This document shows, piece after piece, positions 47,618 through 59,161 of a stretch of DNA of 64,000 nt; the stretch's first letter is position 1; each line of letters starts with the position of its first letter. The DNA comes from Patiria miniata (lineage: Eukaryota; Echinodermata; Asteroidea; Valvatida; Asterinidae). The notes under the pieces were generated by a model, which ran no database searches, was not told the origin of the DNA, and saw nothing but the letters and a program-made list of their open reading frames with translations. The stretch spans positions 18,356,898 to 18,420,897 of the forward strand of contig NW_024037076.1 in assembly GCF_015706575.1 (NCBI RefSeq), written 5' to 3'. A program made the position numbers and the translations under genes.

Positions 47618-47900
47618 TTAACCCTAACGTACCTGAATCCATCAAAATCCACAATCCCGTTTTGGAGTATTTCGGCGGATTCAAGATACATGTACCTCCA
47701 TATTGAAAATGGGGATTTTGATGGATTCAGGATTAATTGTAAGCCTAGCGATACTGCAGGATTTGAATGGATTCAGGTCTTTCAGGATACCTCCATATTG
47801 AGCAGTCACCAACACCAAAATGTTTGTGCATGACACAATAGGTGGATTTTGGCGGATTCAGGATACTTTCTGGTAAAATTGCTCAAGGGGTTAGGGTTAT
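47618..47900 (+). mobile_element. Telomere-like-ended TTAA element C
   Basis: It starts TTAACCCTAACGTACC and ends GGGGTTAGGGTTAT, the right TTAA having one change. The interior repeats CTGAATCCATCAAAATCC and its complement several times, so the body is a set of inverted near-repeats. Confidence 0.75.
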
Positions 47901-48902
47901 AAAAAAAAAAGTCAGTCGGGATGAACCGGGGTGAAGGGGTTGGGTGTGCTGAACATTATTTGACTTGTGGCGTTCGTGTAGGGTGAGGCCCCGTTCCCTA
48001 TAAAGAATAAGAACAATATCCACTTTTAATTTATTTGATTTGTTGGCGACATTAAGCACAAACAGGTATGTCATAGATATAGGGCAGGGTTTTGAGCAAT
48101 GAGGGCGCACTATACACCAAGGAGCCACGCAACAGACGCCGTGCTGGTAGCGCGTCGTGCCAGTGACTGATGGCAGCCAATGACAGCGGCAAACATGTTG
48201 ACCTGCACGTCACGCTGCCAGCGCGTATTGGGCATTATGCGCCTATCAAATGTTGGAAGCCGTGTTGGATTCTTGCTAGTGTGAAAGGAGTTCTCAAAAT
48301 CTCGGCTTTGGACCTGGGTCCAACAGAAAAGATTGTTGCTAGTGTGAAAGGCCCTTCAGGTTGAGAGGCTCTACCAAGGAAGAAAAACAACAATTACCGC
48401 CAACAGCATGCCTTGCTGATCCGTCTTAGATCCAACCCACGAAAGAATCCTCAAATTTTTCTTTTCATACATTCTCAGTGGCCTAGCCTTCCATAGATCA
48501 AGTAACACTTAAATTTGGTCCCCAAACTTGCAGTATTTAAATTTGATTGTAAAAAGGTGAATTAATTTCTTCTCACAAGAGTATGACTTGCACTATGCGA
48601 AGGACTGTAGCAGTGTCTTGTATAAAAGTACATGCACGTCTCCCTCCTCAAAAACAACATGGCAGAATTACATACAAGTACAAGGCCTACTGTTCACACT
48701 CACATTAGTTAGAGTGCCAGTCAATTTTGGTTTTTGTACAGGGGTAGGGCCCCTAAATCTTGGTCCTTAGTAGGGCTCAATTTGGGTGTACATAAGTACT
48801 CCAAATTTTATGCGAATTCGGAAAGAAAATCCGTTACACATCTGCATTCATATAGATTTTGAACTGTAATAATGTACAAGTCTTGGTTTTTAGTTATTAT
48901 AG

Positions 48903-49297
48903 AGTAACCCCAACCCCCTAGGCCCTTTTTGCTTAGAACCATCCTCAATCCTCCAAAATCCTCCAAAATTTTGCAACTCCGCCTAAATTTTTCAAAATTG
49001 TCAGACAGTCCTACCGGTACCTCAAAATGCATTCATCGTCAATCCTCCAAAATCCTCCTCATCCCAAAATTTTGCACTCGTGTTTAAATGAAGGATAACC
49101 AACGCCAAATCCTTCAAAATCATCAGACAGTCCTGCCTCAAAATACATTCATCCTCAATCCTCCAAAATCCTCTTGTGCTTCAATCACCATTCATCCTCA
49201 ATCCTCCAAAATCCTCATGTGCTTCAATCACCATTCATCCTCAATCCTCTAGAATCCTCCAAAACCGCCAGGAGGATTTTGGAGGAGTGAGGTGGGT
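48903..49297 (-). mobile_element. Telomere-like-ended TTAA element D (ends decayed)
   Basis: The left end GTAACCCCAACCCCCTAGGC and right end GAGTGAGGTGGGTGTCAA correspond to the ends of element E (50626-51066) in reverse orientation. The body is an array of CCTCAATCCTCCAAAATCCT words. Both terminal TTAA sites are lost, so it looks older than E. Confidence 0.7.
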
Positions 49298-49341
49298 GTC
49301 AATTTGTTTCCAACCAGCAGGTGGTCTTTGGAAGAGAGTTA

Positions 49342-49395
49342 TGATTAGTGGGTCAAGTATGATTAGTGGGTCAAGTATGATTAGTGGGTCAAGTA
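49342..49395 (+). repeat. 18-bp tandem repeat, three units
   Basis: TGATTAGTGGGTCAAGTA is present three times in tandem, followed by CATGTA. Confidence 0.92.
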
Positions 49396-49478
49396 CATGT
49401 ATCTTAGTGAGTCAGAATCATGTTATGTTTCATGTACCGGTACATGTACAGTACGTCAAGGTGTTGGCACTGAAGTCG

Positions 49479-49512
49479 TACACAAAGTAATGTACGCACA
49501 TTACTTTGTGTA
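49479..49512. repeat. Hairpin with 15-bp stem and 4-base loop
   Basis: TACACAAAGTAATGT and its exact complement are separated by ACGC. Confidence 0.9.
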
Positions 49513-49932
49513 TGCATCTGAATGTACGGTTCATACGTAACTGTGACACGTTTGTGATAGTGATAGATTAAGTGGTGATTTTGATCAAGATATTATTGTC
49601 TCGTTGTGTTTATGGTTGAAAGTTCATTCCATTATATTCAGCGTTCTTGTTACCTGGTTAGCACGCACATGTGCGTATGTGTGTTCTTCAGAAGCCCATC
49701 GCTTTGCAAATCAAGTATGACTTGTACATGCACATTGTTCAGTGTTCTGTGGAAACGCTTGTTGGATTCACAATCAAATTTTTTTTGCACTTGACTGGGT
49801 TTTTGGAATTGAACTTTGTTACAACTGGCACCGTTGACCTTTTTTGCACAATTCAAAGTGATGGTGGTGAATGACGTTCGATTTACTATCCGGGAGAAAA
49901 AGCATTTAAATTACAATGTACTGGTATTCTCT

Positions 49933-50416
49933 TAGCCTTTAGTCAAGTCCCACGCGCTTACCCGGACACGTGACGCACCCGGATGCTGACACTTAAAAAG
50001 ACTAGCACGAAGGGCGAAACCGCGAGGGCCTTTACCATCTCGTGGAGAACGCTTATGTTTTTCTTTACATTGTCTACCGATTCGGTAGATATGCATAATG
50101 CATTACCCGTTGTGAATTGACCAATGAAAATGCTGAATTACTAATGTAAATCAGCCGTCGTCTGGCGCCAGACAGCATGCGCGCCACGGCGCGGGTGCTG
50201 TCGCCGGTAACCGCAAACCACCGTTAGATGGTTGGTTTATATTGCTTGATTTATATTACGTGAATAAATGAATAAGTGATTAGTTCCACGAGATAGTAAA
50301 GGCCCTCGCGGCTTCGCCGCTCGTGCTACATGTAGTAATTTTACGTGCCAGCATCCGGGGTGCTTTACGTGTCCGGATGGTCCGGGTATAGGCACGTGGG
50401 ACTTGACTGAAGGCTA
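49933..50416. mobile_element. 484-bp element with >100-bp inverted termini and TA flanks
   Basis: The left end TAGCCTTTAGTCAAGTCCCA and minus-strand right end TAGCCTTCAGTCAAGTCCCA are inverted. The match continues with small gaps through CCGGACACGT, CCGGATGCT and CGCGAGGGCCTTTAC to ATCTCGTGG. TA at both tips may be a TA target site, which would fit a mariner-like MITE. The middle holds GGTAGATATGCATAATGCAT. It is non-coding. Confidence 0.8.
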
Positions 50417-50432
50417 CGTAGTATTCTCTAGG

Positions 50433-50629
50433 CACCCTGCCAAATACAACAGAATGCAGCGAACTATGTACATGCCAGCCTTGGTACCAAGTACGGGTAC
50501 CTACATGTATTCTGCTAAATGCAATGGAATGCAGGAGACATGTCAGATCAGGAGACTGCTAAATGCAACAACTTGCAACAACTTTTTACCACTGGTGCAT
50601 TCTGTTGCATTTAGCAGGGTTAGGGTTAA
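50433..50629 (+). mobile_element. TTAA element F, joined to element E
   Basis: The right end, read outwards, is GCATTTAGCAGGGTTAGGGT followed by TAA, ending at TTAA 50626-50629. The left end CACCCTGCCAAATACAACAG mirrors it, but its outer TTAACCCTAA is gone. Internal words TGCTAAATGCAA recur. Its right TTAA is also the left TTAA of element E. Confidence 0.65.
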
Positions 50630-51066
50630 CCCTAACCCACCTCACTCCTCCAAAATCCTCCTGGCGGTTTTGGAGGATTCTAGAGGATTGAGGATGAATG
50701 GTGATTGAATCAAATGAGGATTCTGGAGGATTGAGGATGAATGGTGATTGAAGCACATGAGGATTTTGGAGGATTGAGGATGAATGGTGATTGAAGCACA
50801 AGAGGATTTTGGAGGATTGAGGATGAATGCATTTTGAGGCAGGACTGTCTGATGATTTTGAAGGATTTGGTGTTTGTTTATCCTTCATTTAAACACGAGT
50901 GCAAAATTTTGGGATGAGGAGGATTTTGAAGGATTGAGGATGAATGCATTTTGAGGCAGGACTGTCTGACAATTTTGAAAAATTTAGACGGAGTTGCAAA
51001 ATTTTGGAGGATTTTGGAGGATTGAGGATGGTTGTAAGCAACAAGGGCCTAGGGGGTTAGGGTTAA
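50626..51066 (+). mobile_element. Telomere-like-ended TTAA element E
   Basis: It starts TTAACCCTAACCCACC and ends CTAGGGGGTTAGGGTTAA. The body is an array of GGATTTTGGAGGATTGAGGA units with GAATGGTGATTGAAGCACA spacers. Its left TTAA is shared with element F, making the 22-bp palindrome GGGTTAGGGTTAACCCTAAC plus CC at the junction. Its right TTAA is shared with the palindromic MITE that follows. Confidence 0.85.
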
Positions 51067-51570
51067 AGGGAAGATGCAACATTTGCAAACATCACAAAAC
51101 GAAATGATCAAATTATCACAAAGGGAATGACAGTCTAAAGCATCCTGTAAAGTTGTGGCTCCTGGTGTGCCGACATTTTCAAGAAAAAGTGTATTTTTCC
51201 AACGCTGGTCGGCCGACCAGCGTTGGAAAAAACTGGCTTTTTTTTTCAAAAAGTGCCCCTAATTTTTCATATTTAGTTCATCTGCGTTTTCTTTGCAATT
51301 GATTACACACCTGTGAAGACTACAAGCCTGCTAGACTGATCCTCATGATCTTACAATTCCCCAAAGTCTATAAATTGCTCCGGTTTATCTTAGGTGGCGT
51401 CAGGGAACCAGACTACAAGAATATGATTGGTTTTCTTGATTTTTCCAGCATCTACGAACCCAAAACGTGAAACAAGTCAGTGTAACAATATTTGCTATAA
51501 CATACTAATCCTCCAAATCCATTTATTTCTGAAAATTGCAGCAATAGCAAATGTTGTACATTCCCTTTAA
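51063..51570 (+). mobile_element. TTAA-type palindromic MITE, copy 2
   Basis: TTAA occurs at 51063-51066 and 51567-51570, with termini TTAAAGGGAAGATGCAACAT and ACATTCCCTTTAA. Most of its length matches copy 1 in the same orientation. Its left TTAA is the right TTAA of element E. Confidence 0.88.
51194..51231. repeat. 38-bp perfect palindrome inside MITE copy 2
   Basis: The arm TTTTTCCAACGCTGGTCGG is followed directly by its exact reverse complement. Confidence 0.95.
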
Positions 51571-52964
51571 GAGTAATTTTAAGAGCTCTCTCATTGGAAT
51601 AATCACATTGTATGTACTGGCTACGTAAGGATACCGGAATTTGATAGTGGAAGCTATGATGGCCTTATTCATGTTATTTGTCTAGCTGATAAATACAATG
51701 CTGAGGTCATGGCCATACACATGTAGGTTAGTCTATCCCGGATGTGAGCGTTTAAATGTATTTTGCATTCTTTCAGTGCAGATACAGTATACTTGGAGAA
51801 TTAAGAAGTGACGTTAATGGTGTTTTCCTAGAAGCTGAGGACATTTGTCGGTTCACAGACAACAGGACAAGGTCATTGTCAAGTGGGGCTTACGCTGTGC
51901 TTTGCCCATGTTCAAACCTTGGGTTTCTGTGTTAGTAATCACCAAGGTACTTGTACATGTCCATAGCAGTACAAGTGTTTGATACACAAACATGTTTGAC
52001 CATGCATTCCAAAGTGTTGAATGCTTTTATTAAGAGTGCATGTAAAATGTATACCAGGCTATGCTCTGTACATGTAATGTATCATAAATGAAATTGTAGA
52101 ATGCTACACCTACATACATGTATAACGATTCAATCAAAGTTTCCTTTCTTTTCTTTTTTTCGTTTCAAGTTTTCTTTCAGTTTATTTAACAGCAGGAAAT
52201 GGAAACAAATATGTGAACATGGCACGCACTCAAGGGAACAAAGGGACTTTAAACTAATAGCTTTGTTTTTGATGTGTTTAGGCATTTGAAATCAGTGAAA
52301 GTCCAAACCAGATCCGTATGTCCCGATTCTTTTTTAGATGACTTTTGCTCAGACTGTGTACACTGTGTCCCTTGATTCCGGCAAATGTACTGGTACTCAT
52401 AAAAATTAAGGTCATTTGATTTCTGGGCTCGTACCACATCAAATCATGTACCACATCAAATCATAAAAAAACTTGTACTTGTACACTCTACATGCACACA
52501 CTCAAGTGTTGTAATTCTATTTCAACACTACATGTAGGTTTGTATTCAAGCTGGACTGAACATTTGACGGCAGTTTAGGACATTTCTACCCGGTCAGTCA
52601 GTCAATGAGTCAGTTAGTGACTCAGGCAGAGGAGCATGCTGGCCCTTTGGGTCCGGTACTGAAAATGCACACGTATGGTGATAAATTTTGATTGCGTTCA
52701 TCAACCCTGCTGAAATGGTCTCCTGTCTTACTCATCCTTGCATACATGCATGTACCGTAGCTCAATGACTCTTTATGTGTAGATGTAGAAAATACCAGTT
52801 AATCATTACAGAAGACATGTACTGTAGGCCTATGTGGGTCCTTCTATGAATCTGGTGTCCACTTTTTTCCCCTGTCCCTTTTACATCTGACATCTATGAT
52901 TTTATAATTCTGATGCACTCCTGAATTAATACAACTAAAAAATAGTTAAAAAAATCACTCTTAG

Positions 52965-53352
52965 TTAACCCTCCTCAATCCTCCAAAGTCCTCCGGGCAG
53001 TTTTGGAGGATTGAGGATGAATGCAACGTGCAATTTTGGAGGAATGTGGAGGATCGAGGGCAGATGGACATTCAGTACCGGCCGGTTGATTTTTGAAGAA
53101 GAGGAGTTTGGAGACTTGACGCTGAATGCATTTTGAGAGGCAGAACTGTTGGAGGATTTTGGAGGATTGAGGATGAATGGTGTTGAAGAAGAGGAGTTTG
53201 GAGGATTGAGGCTAAATGCATTTTGAGAGGCAGAACTGTTGGAGGATTTTGAAGGATTGAGGCAGTGGGTATTCTTCATGTGAACATAAGAGCACAATTT
53301 TGGAGGATTGAGGATGGTTCCTAGCAAAAAGGGCCTAGGGGGTTAGGGTTAA
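52965..53352 (+). mobile_element. Telomere-like-ended TTAA element G
   Basis: TTAA is present at both ends. The left end is TTAACCCTCCTCAATCCTCC and the right end CTAGGGGGTTAGGGTTAA. The body is an array of GGAGGATTGAGGATGAATGC-type units. It shares the GCAAAAAGGGCCTAGGGGG right-end block with elements D and E. Confidence 0.85.
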
Positions 53353-54807
53353 TGATACTTGAATGGCAGATTACAAAGTACCAAGGTACATGTACATGTA
53401 TGTCACACTTTGTATTATAGAAAGACCCTGTATATAAATGCATGCAGATTCCTTTTTGACTTCACTGAAAATCACATTTGTACATATGTATGTAGAGCTC
53501 TACATAATGTACACATGTAAAAACCCTTTGCAGTCAAGGAGGTATTTAAATACTGTATGAATGTGGTTTCAAAACAAGGTGAAAATGTGACAAACATACG
53601 TATGTATACGCAGTACGTATTTTAGTGCCTGTAAAATCAGCAATAAATTATTTGTCCAGCGAAATTGGCCGATAATTTACACGTGTACGTGTGTAGTGTC
53701 TCTGTCGTGAATTGATTAGCGTCTGACATCTTTGGTCCATTAGGCATTAATAGGGCCGTCTCGATTGCGTCCATAATTTACATGTGGAATGAGATACAAA
53801 TTGCCTCTCTCACCGGAAGGAATGACTCACCTGTTGTGTGGTACCCGGACTCCCGCATGCGCATTTATAGTATTCTGTAGGCTGGAGTTACCGGTACTAC
53901 AGTAACATGCAATGTACATGTACTTTGCCCCCAACAGGGGTTAGATTAGAGTCGTCTGACAGTGATGTATTGAAAAAAAAAATGAAAATCCAATTTGTGC
54001 AGACAGTGTATAAGTTTGCATCTGAACGAGCATGATTAGACAACTTGAAGGCATTCAGTTTGTGTATGATACAATACTTACATATTCTACATTTACAACT
54101 GTCTTCTATTTTTTTATATTGTACTTCAATATTACCACACAGATTTTTCTGACCAAATCTTCTGGATATTTCCAGATTTCTGGATGAAGGGATATAGGCC
54201 TACATGTACATGTACACATTGACAGTGACATGGCTTGTAGACCTGTGCGGTACAATTGTAAGGTTTACATATAGATTACATATATTGCAGTAATTAAATC
54301 CCAGGCCTTGGGAAAGCTTGTACTGTCTTTAAGTGGGTAAATTTACCACAGTGAGCTTGTTATATTCAACCATGGCTAGACAAGGCACTATTAAATTTAT
54401 GCCAAATTATGTGTTAAAAATCAAAAGTCTGCGAGTGGGCGTTTACACTGTTTGCTCAGTGCGTCAAAAGCTTATGTCCTCAAAAGGAAATGTTGACTGA
54501 ATTTTTTTTTTGTCCATCTGCATGTAACATGGTCTGTTATTCCACATTGACATGTAATGCATCGGCCAATTGTAAGACAGACTCCACTTCACCCCCCCCC
54601 CCAATTGTGCATCAAGAGGGCATCATATTCTTCCTGGCTGTGACACAAGGGTGCATCAAAGTCACGATTTGGTGTGGCAAACAATTTATGGGGCCCATCA
54701 CTTTTCCTCAGTAGGTGCATCACTACATCTGTGAAAGGCAGGTCAAAATGTTGCCAAATAACGTTAAAACTATATACATGTAGTTGGTGCGTCACTACTC
54801 TAACTCG

Positions 54808-54832
54808 GGGGGGGGGGGGGGGGGGGGGAGGG
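54808..54832 (+). repeat. Long poly-G run
   Basis: A run of about 21 G is followed by AGGGGAGGGG. Another run of about 15 G lies at 54951. Length in the true genome may differ from that assembled. Confidence 0.85.
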
Positions 54833-55499
54833 GAGGGGTATAAATTCCACAAAAGGATGACCAACTATTGGACAATGACACACCATTCCTGATGTGTGTC
54901 ATACAGTTGATGAGCACCTAATCACTGGGCATGTATGGAGTACTGCTTGGGGGGGGGGGGGGGGGAATCAGAGACTATTAGAGCCCCTAATTTATAATTG
55001 CATTAATGTGCAGATACTGTACATACCGTACCTCGGTACATAAAATACCCACACATCTCCACAACAGAAATTTATTTGTTTGTAATTTCCTTTTAATCTT
55101 GGTACAGCATTTACATCCAGTGTTCAGCTGCCGCGCAGGTGAAGGAACAATTTCAAAGGAAATTGTGGATGATCAAGAATAAAGTTTTGGCAATTTAAAT
55201 GCAATAATCTACAATTTAAACCGTACATGTACTTACCGGTACATGTACAGTGTGGGCCTTTATACAAATTATTCAAACAGACATTATGCATTCATCTGCC
55301 CAAGCCGTTAAAATTGAGCTGAGTGCATAATTGAAAAAGTATGGTACACTACAGACCGTCCTTCAGGTATGCAAATTCGTAGTGATTAACACAGAGGGAA
55401 GACACTGGCAATCACATGAAATCTGCAGGTTGAATACATGATTATGGGTTGATAGATCGGAGACATCTGTGATAATGTTTTTGGAGTTCACTCATCTGG

Positions 55500-57300
55500 A
55501 ATGTTTCAGTCCAGTGATAATGTACACTGTACATGTACATGAACGTACATGATGCAGGCGGGACTAGTGTTTTGTGGCAAACTCTTAAAAATATTTAGTG
55601 TGAACTTGAGATTTTGTAATGTACTACATAAATACCGTGAACATCACGCATATCTTGATATTTCAAAATCTCTCCCCCACCCTCCAAGAAAAAAATTAAT
55701 TAACAAAATTTAACGTTAAAAACAATAAATGAAAACACATGTGCATGCATCTTCATGGGTGTAATAAACACACTGAAATTCCCTTTTTCCCATTTCCAAC
55801 ATATTGTGGCAAATATGGGCTCCTTGGGCCATGCAAGTGTACTGGTATGATCATAATTCTCAGACAGCAAACGTTAGAATTTTTATTGCAATGTACAAAT
55901 TTTATGTACAAGTTCATGTACATGTACATGTACATGTAGTGATACATGTACATATACATGTACGTACGTACCGGTATGTGCCTACATTGTTCTATGATTA
56001 CATGTAAATGTACATATTCCAGATACATGTACATGTACGGTACATGTACCTCTTCTGTACCACACCACTTTTCCTTCATAAATCTTGAGACATGGCCTTC
56101 ACAAATTCTTGGGATGAGTGACAGATTTATTTTTCGTTACTTTGAAACTACACTTGTAACCAAACCATTTAAATACAGGTGCATGGCCACCTCCTGTTAA
56201 GGTCATTGTAAAGCTCTTGACACATGACAAAATCAGGTGACAGTGACATGCTGATCATGTGATGAGCTGTGCTACCATTTGTCAATAGTATTGATTCCTC
56301 TTGTGCTATTCTGAGAATTTCTACAATTCTTGCCATGCAAGCCCATTCATTTTTTTTTCATAATCTCCTTGTCCTCACCACAATGTAAAGTAATGGACAG
56401 TGTATAAATTACATGTACATGTACATGTCAAGTCACCATGCACAATGAGAGCACATGTGAAACCAATTTGTTGACTTACAGGTACATGTATAGTTTAATT
56501 TGTTTAAGCATGAATTGTAATTAAGTAGAGATGTTGGAAATGTGTTATGTACATACCTGTACATGCATAAACGGGAATTGACTATATGGTAATAATGTAA
56601 TACAGTCTTCATCAATGTAATATGATTTTCATCATTTCATTAATTGAAAGGAGGGGTGAAGAACATTATTCAGTTGGTTAATGTTGATTGCATCATTGAA
56701 AAGGTTGTCATTTAGGCTACCTGTAAAGTGCATCAACTTTTTTAATAGTCAATCAATTTATAAATGTACATACATGATGTACATGTATGCAGATGCCATC
56801 CAAATGCCAATACTTGTACGTTTCAAGGTTTCAACTACAGTAGATGGTGAAGAGGTTGTGAATATATGCATGTATGTGAATATGCAGAAAATCTTAATTT
56901 TAAATTTACATCATGTATACATGTTGTAAGCATAGTGGTACACACATGTTCATATGTACATGCGTGTACATGTACATGTACACCCATACGTGAACAGGCA
57001 CTGTGTACATGTACACGTATGTATATGTACGTATGTGTACATGTCTAAATTTTGTATACATGTACTGATGTACATAAATGCTTGCCCATTCTGCACACAC
57101 ATACTGGTACCTGTTATGAGTACAAGGCCTGAATATGTACTATTATTCATAGAGATTTATGATGCATACGGTACGTACATCTTAGTACGTACCTGAAGCA
57201 GTGTACAAGTAGACTTACATGTACAGTACATGTACCGGTATGCACATGCACCTTACATGTACTGGTACATTTGTACTCTCCCGGCCGATTGGTACTCATC
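55500..57300. repeat. ACATGTACATGT-rich low-complexity region
   Basis: Self-complementary words TACATGTA, GTACATGTAC and ACCGGTAC are packed here, for example at 55917-55937, 56023-56047, 56411-56428 and 56964-56983. Open frames in it are artefacts of the repeat (His/Val/Met/Tyr strings). Confidence 0.8.
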
Positions 57301-58479
57301 AGACGGTTTGTCTTGGGCTGAGTATGTGCACATGCAGCACGCAGGTGTAGCAGCACGGCAAGGCAATCACCCTGGACAACAGCTGCGCAAACCAACTCAG
57401 GCGTGACCAATTGTTTCACTCATCATTTTGGTTTTTCAGTCCCTGCAGTTTTATTTGCAAGAATTGAACATATCTAAACACAGGCAACAGAAACAGGAAT
57501 GGAAACTAGCCTGTTGTGAAACCATCAACACATCCCCATTCAATCATCGGTACAACAACAAAAAAGAACCAGTTGCTTGCACTTAGATTTTTAATGAGAC
57601 CATTGCAGATGAATTTGTGCACTCCAGATTGGATTGGATTTTTATTCCATTTAATAAAAAAAAACCTCTTCCCTTTTGATCTCATTTCCTTGGTTGGACC
57701 CAAAGATCACGCCATGATTATTTGTGAACATGCAGCAGTGCGACGCGGTTCAGCTTCACTGCACATTTCCACTGCCCGCACTGTCGTGCCCTTGTACCGT
57801 CCCAGCTTTTGATGCGCACATAATGGTTTGTCAGGCATATTATTTGGCCTCCCTCCTGGAATACCCAAGCCATTGTACCGGCGCTTTTATAATATCATGA
57901 TTATTTGGCTGTGTTCCTGACCTGAGGCGGGAAAAGGGATCTGTGGCATCTGAGCTGTATAGTAGCCAACTTGTTGAGGGCAGTGGCTGTACTGTGCATT
58001 ATGTGCTATCATGTACAAAGCCCATCAGGGAAAATAATCTGCACGAACTAAGGGTGTGTCAAGATGAGTACCCTAGGGGCATCAGGTGTTTGCTCTGAAT
58101 CTACAGAATGTGTACATAAATTTAAAAGTAATGGAAATTGGGGTTTTGGTATGTGTATGTTGTGGTTTTGGGTGGTGGTTGGTTTGTTTTTGTGGGGCGG
58201 GAGGGGGGGGGGGGTCCCTCTAGTGATAAATACAAGCAGATTCAGGGATTAATTATGCAAAACAAGACTGGCCTTTGACCTCGAGATTCTGACCATTCAG
58301 CGGGCCCCTTATATCGGTCCGTTGTAAGTTGTATTACAAAACAGGCCAATTTCCAATCATGCATCAGCCGGTATGGCCACATAATAGAATCCATGGCAGT
58401 AATTTTGTAAAGCAACCTGTGGCTGGTCCAATGCCATTGTCCTACATGTAGTACAAAAACTCACTGACCTGACGATTGA

Positions 58480-59003
58480 TTAAAGGGAATATACATCATT
58501 TGCTTTTGCTGTAATTTTCAGAAATGGTTGGAATTGGGGGGGTTGGAAATATAAAGCAAATATAGTTACACTGATTTGTTGGAGGTTTTGGGTTCGAAAA
58601 TGCTATAAAAACCAAGAAAAACGATCATTTTCCTGTAGTCTGGTTCCCTGACTCCATATAAGAAGAAACAGAGCAGTTTACATACATTGGGGAATTGTAA
58701 GGTTAGGGAACCAGTCTAGCTGGCTCGTACCCGTTCATAGGTTTGTAATCGATTGTAAACAAGTGCGATGGTCAATTGGGGCCAGTATTTGAAAAAAAAG
58801 CCAGTTGTTTCCAACGCTGATCGGCCGATCAGCGTTGGAAATTGATACAAAAATACCACTTTTCTTGAAAATGACAGTATACCAGGTGCCATAATTTTAC
58901 AGGATGCTTTAGACTGTCATTTACCAACATCCTATTAAGGTATTTCGCAAAAACTTGGTAGTTTTATTTTCCGATGTTTGCAAATGTTGTATATTCCCTT
59001 TAA
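58480..59003 (-). mobile_element. TTAA-type palindromic MITE, copy 3
   Basis: TTAA occurs at 58480-58483 and 59000-59003. The ends are TTAAAGGGAATATACATCAT and ATATTCCCTTTAA. It is the reverse complement of copies 1 and 2 along its length, sharing ACTTGGTAGTTTTATTTTCC and CCAGGTGCCATAATTTTACA blocks with them in inverted order. Confidence 0.87.
58808..58841. repeat. 34-bp perfect palindrome inside MITE copy 3
   Basis: The arm TTTCCAACGCTGATCGG is followed directly by its exact reverse complement. It differs from copy 1 at two positions per arm. Confidence 0.95.
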
Positions 59004-59161
59004 GTGTGAATGGCTGCTGACCAGGTAAAAGGCCCCCAAGGTTTGCATTAAAATACATACACTGTACACAGAGCACAGGCAGCCTAAAAAAAGTGTACTG
59101 ATTATTGAGGTTTTTACATGCACACCTACACTGGCATGTACTATTTTCGTTCTACAGTTCT

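Noticed and set aside
47549-53327. Open frames with repeated NPPKSS/ILQNP-like peptides
   Set aside because: They are translations of the GGATTTTGGAGGATTGAGG-type repeat arrays in the TTAA elements.
55739-57196. Open frames with HVHVHV or MYMYMY strings
   Set aside because: They arise from ACATGTACATGT low-complexity DNA.
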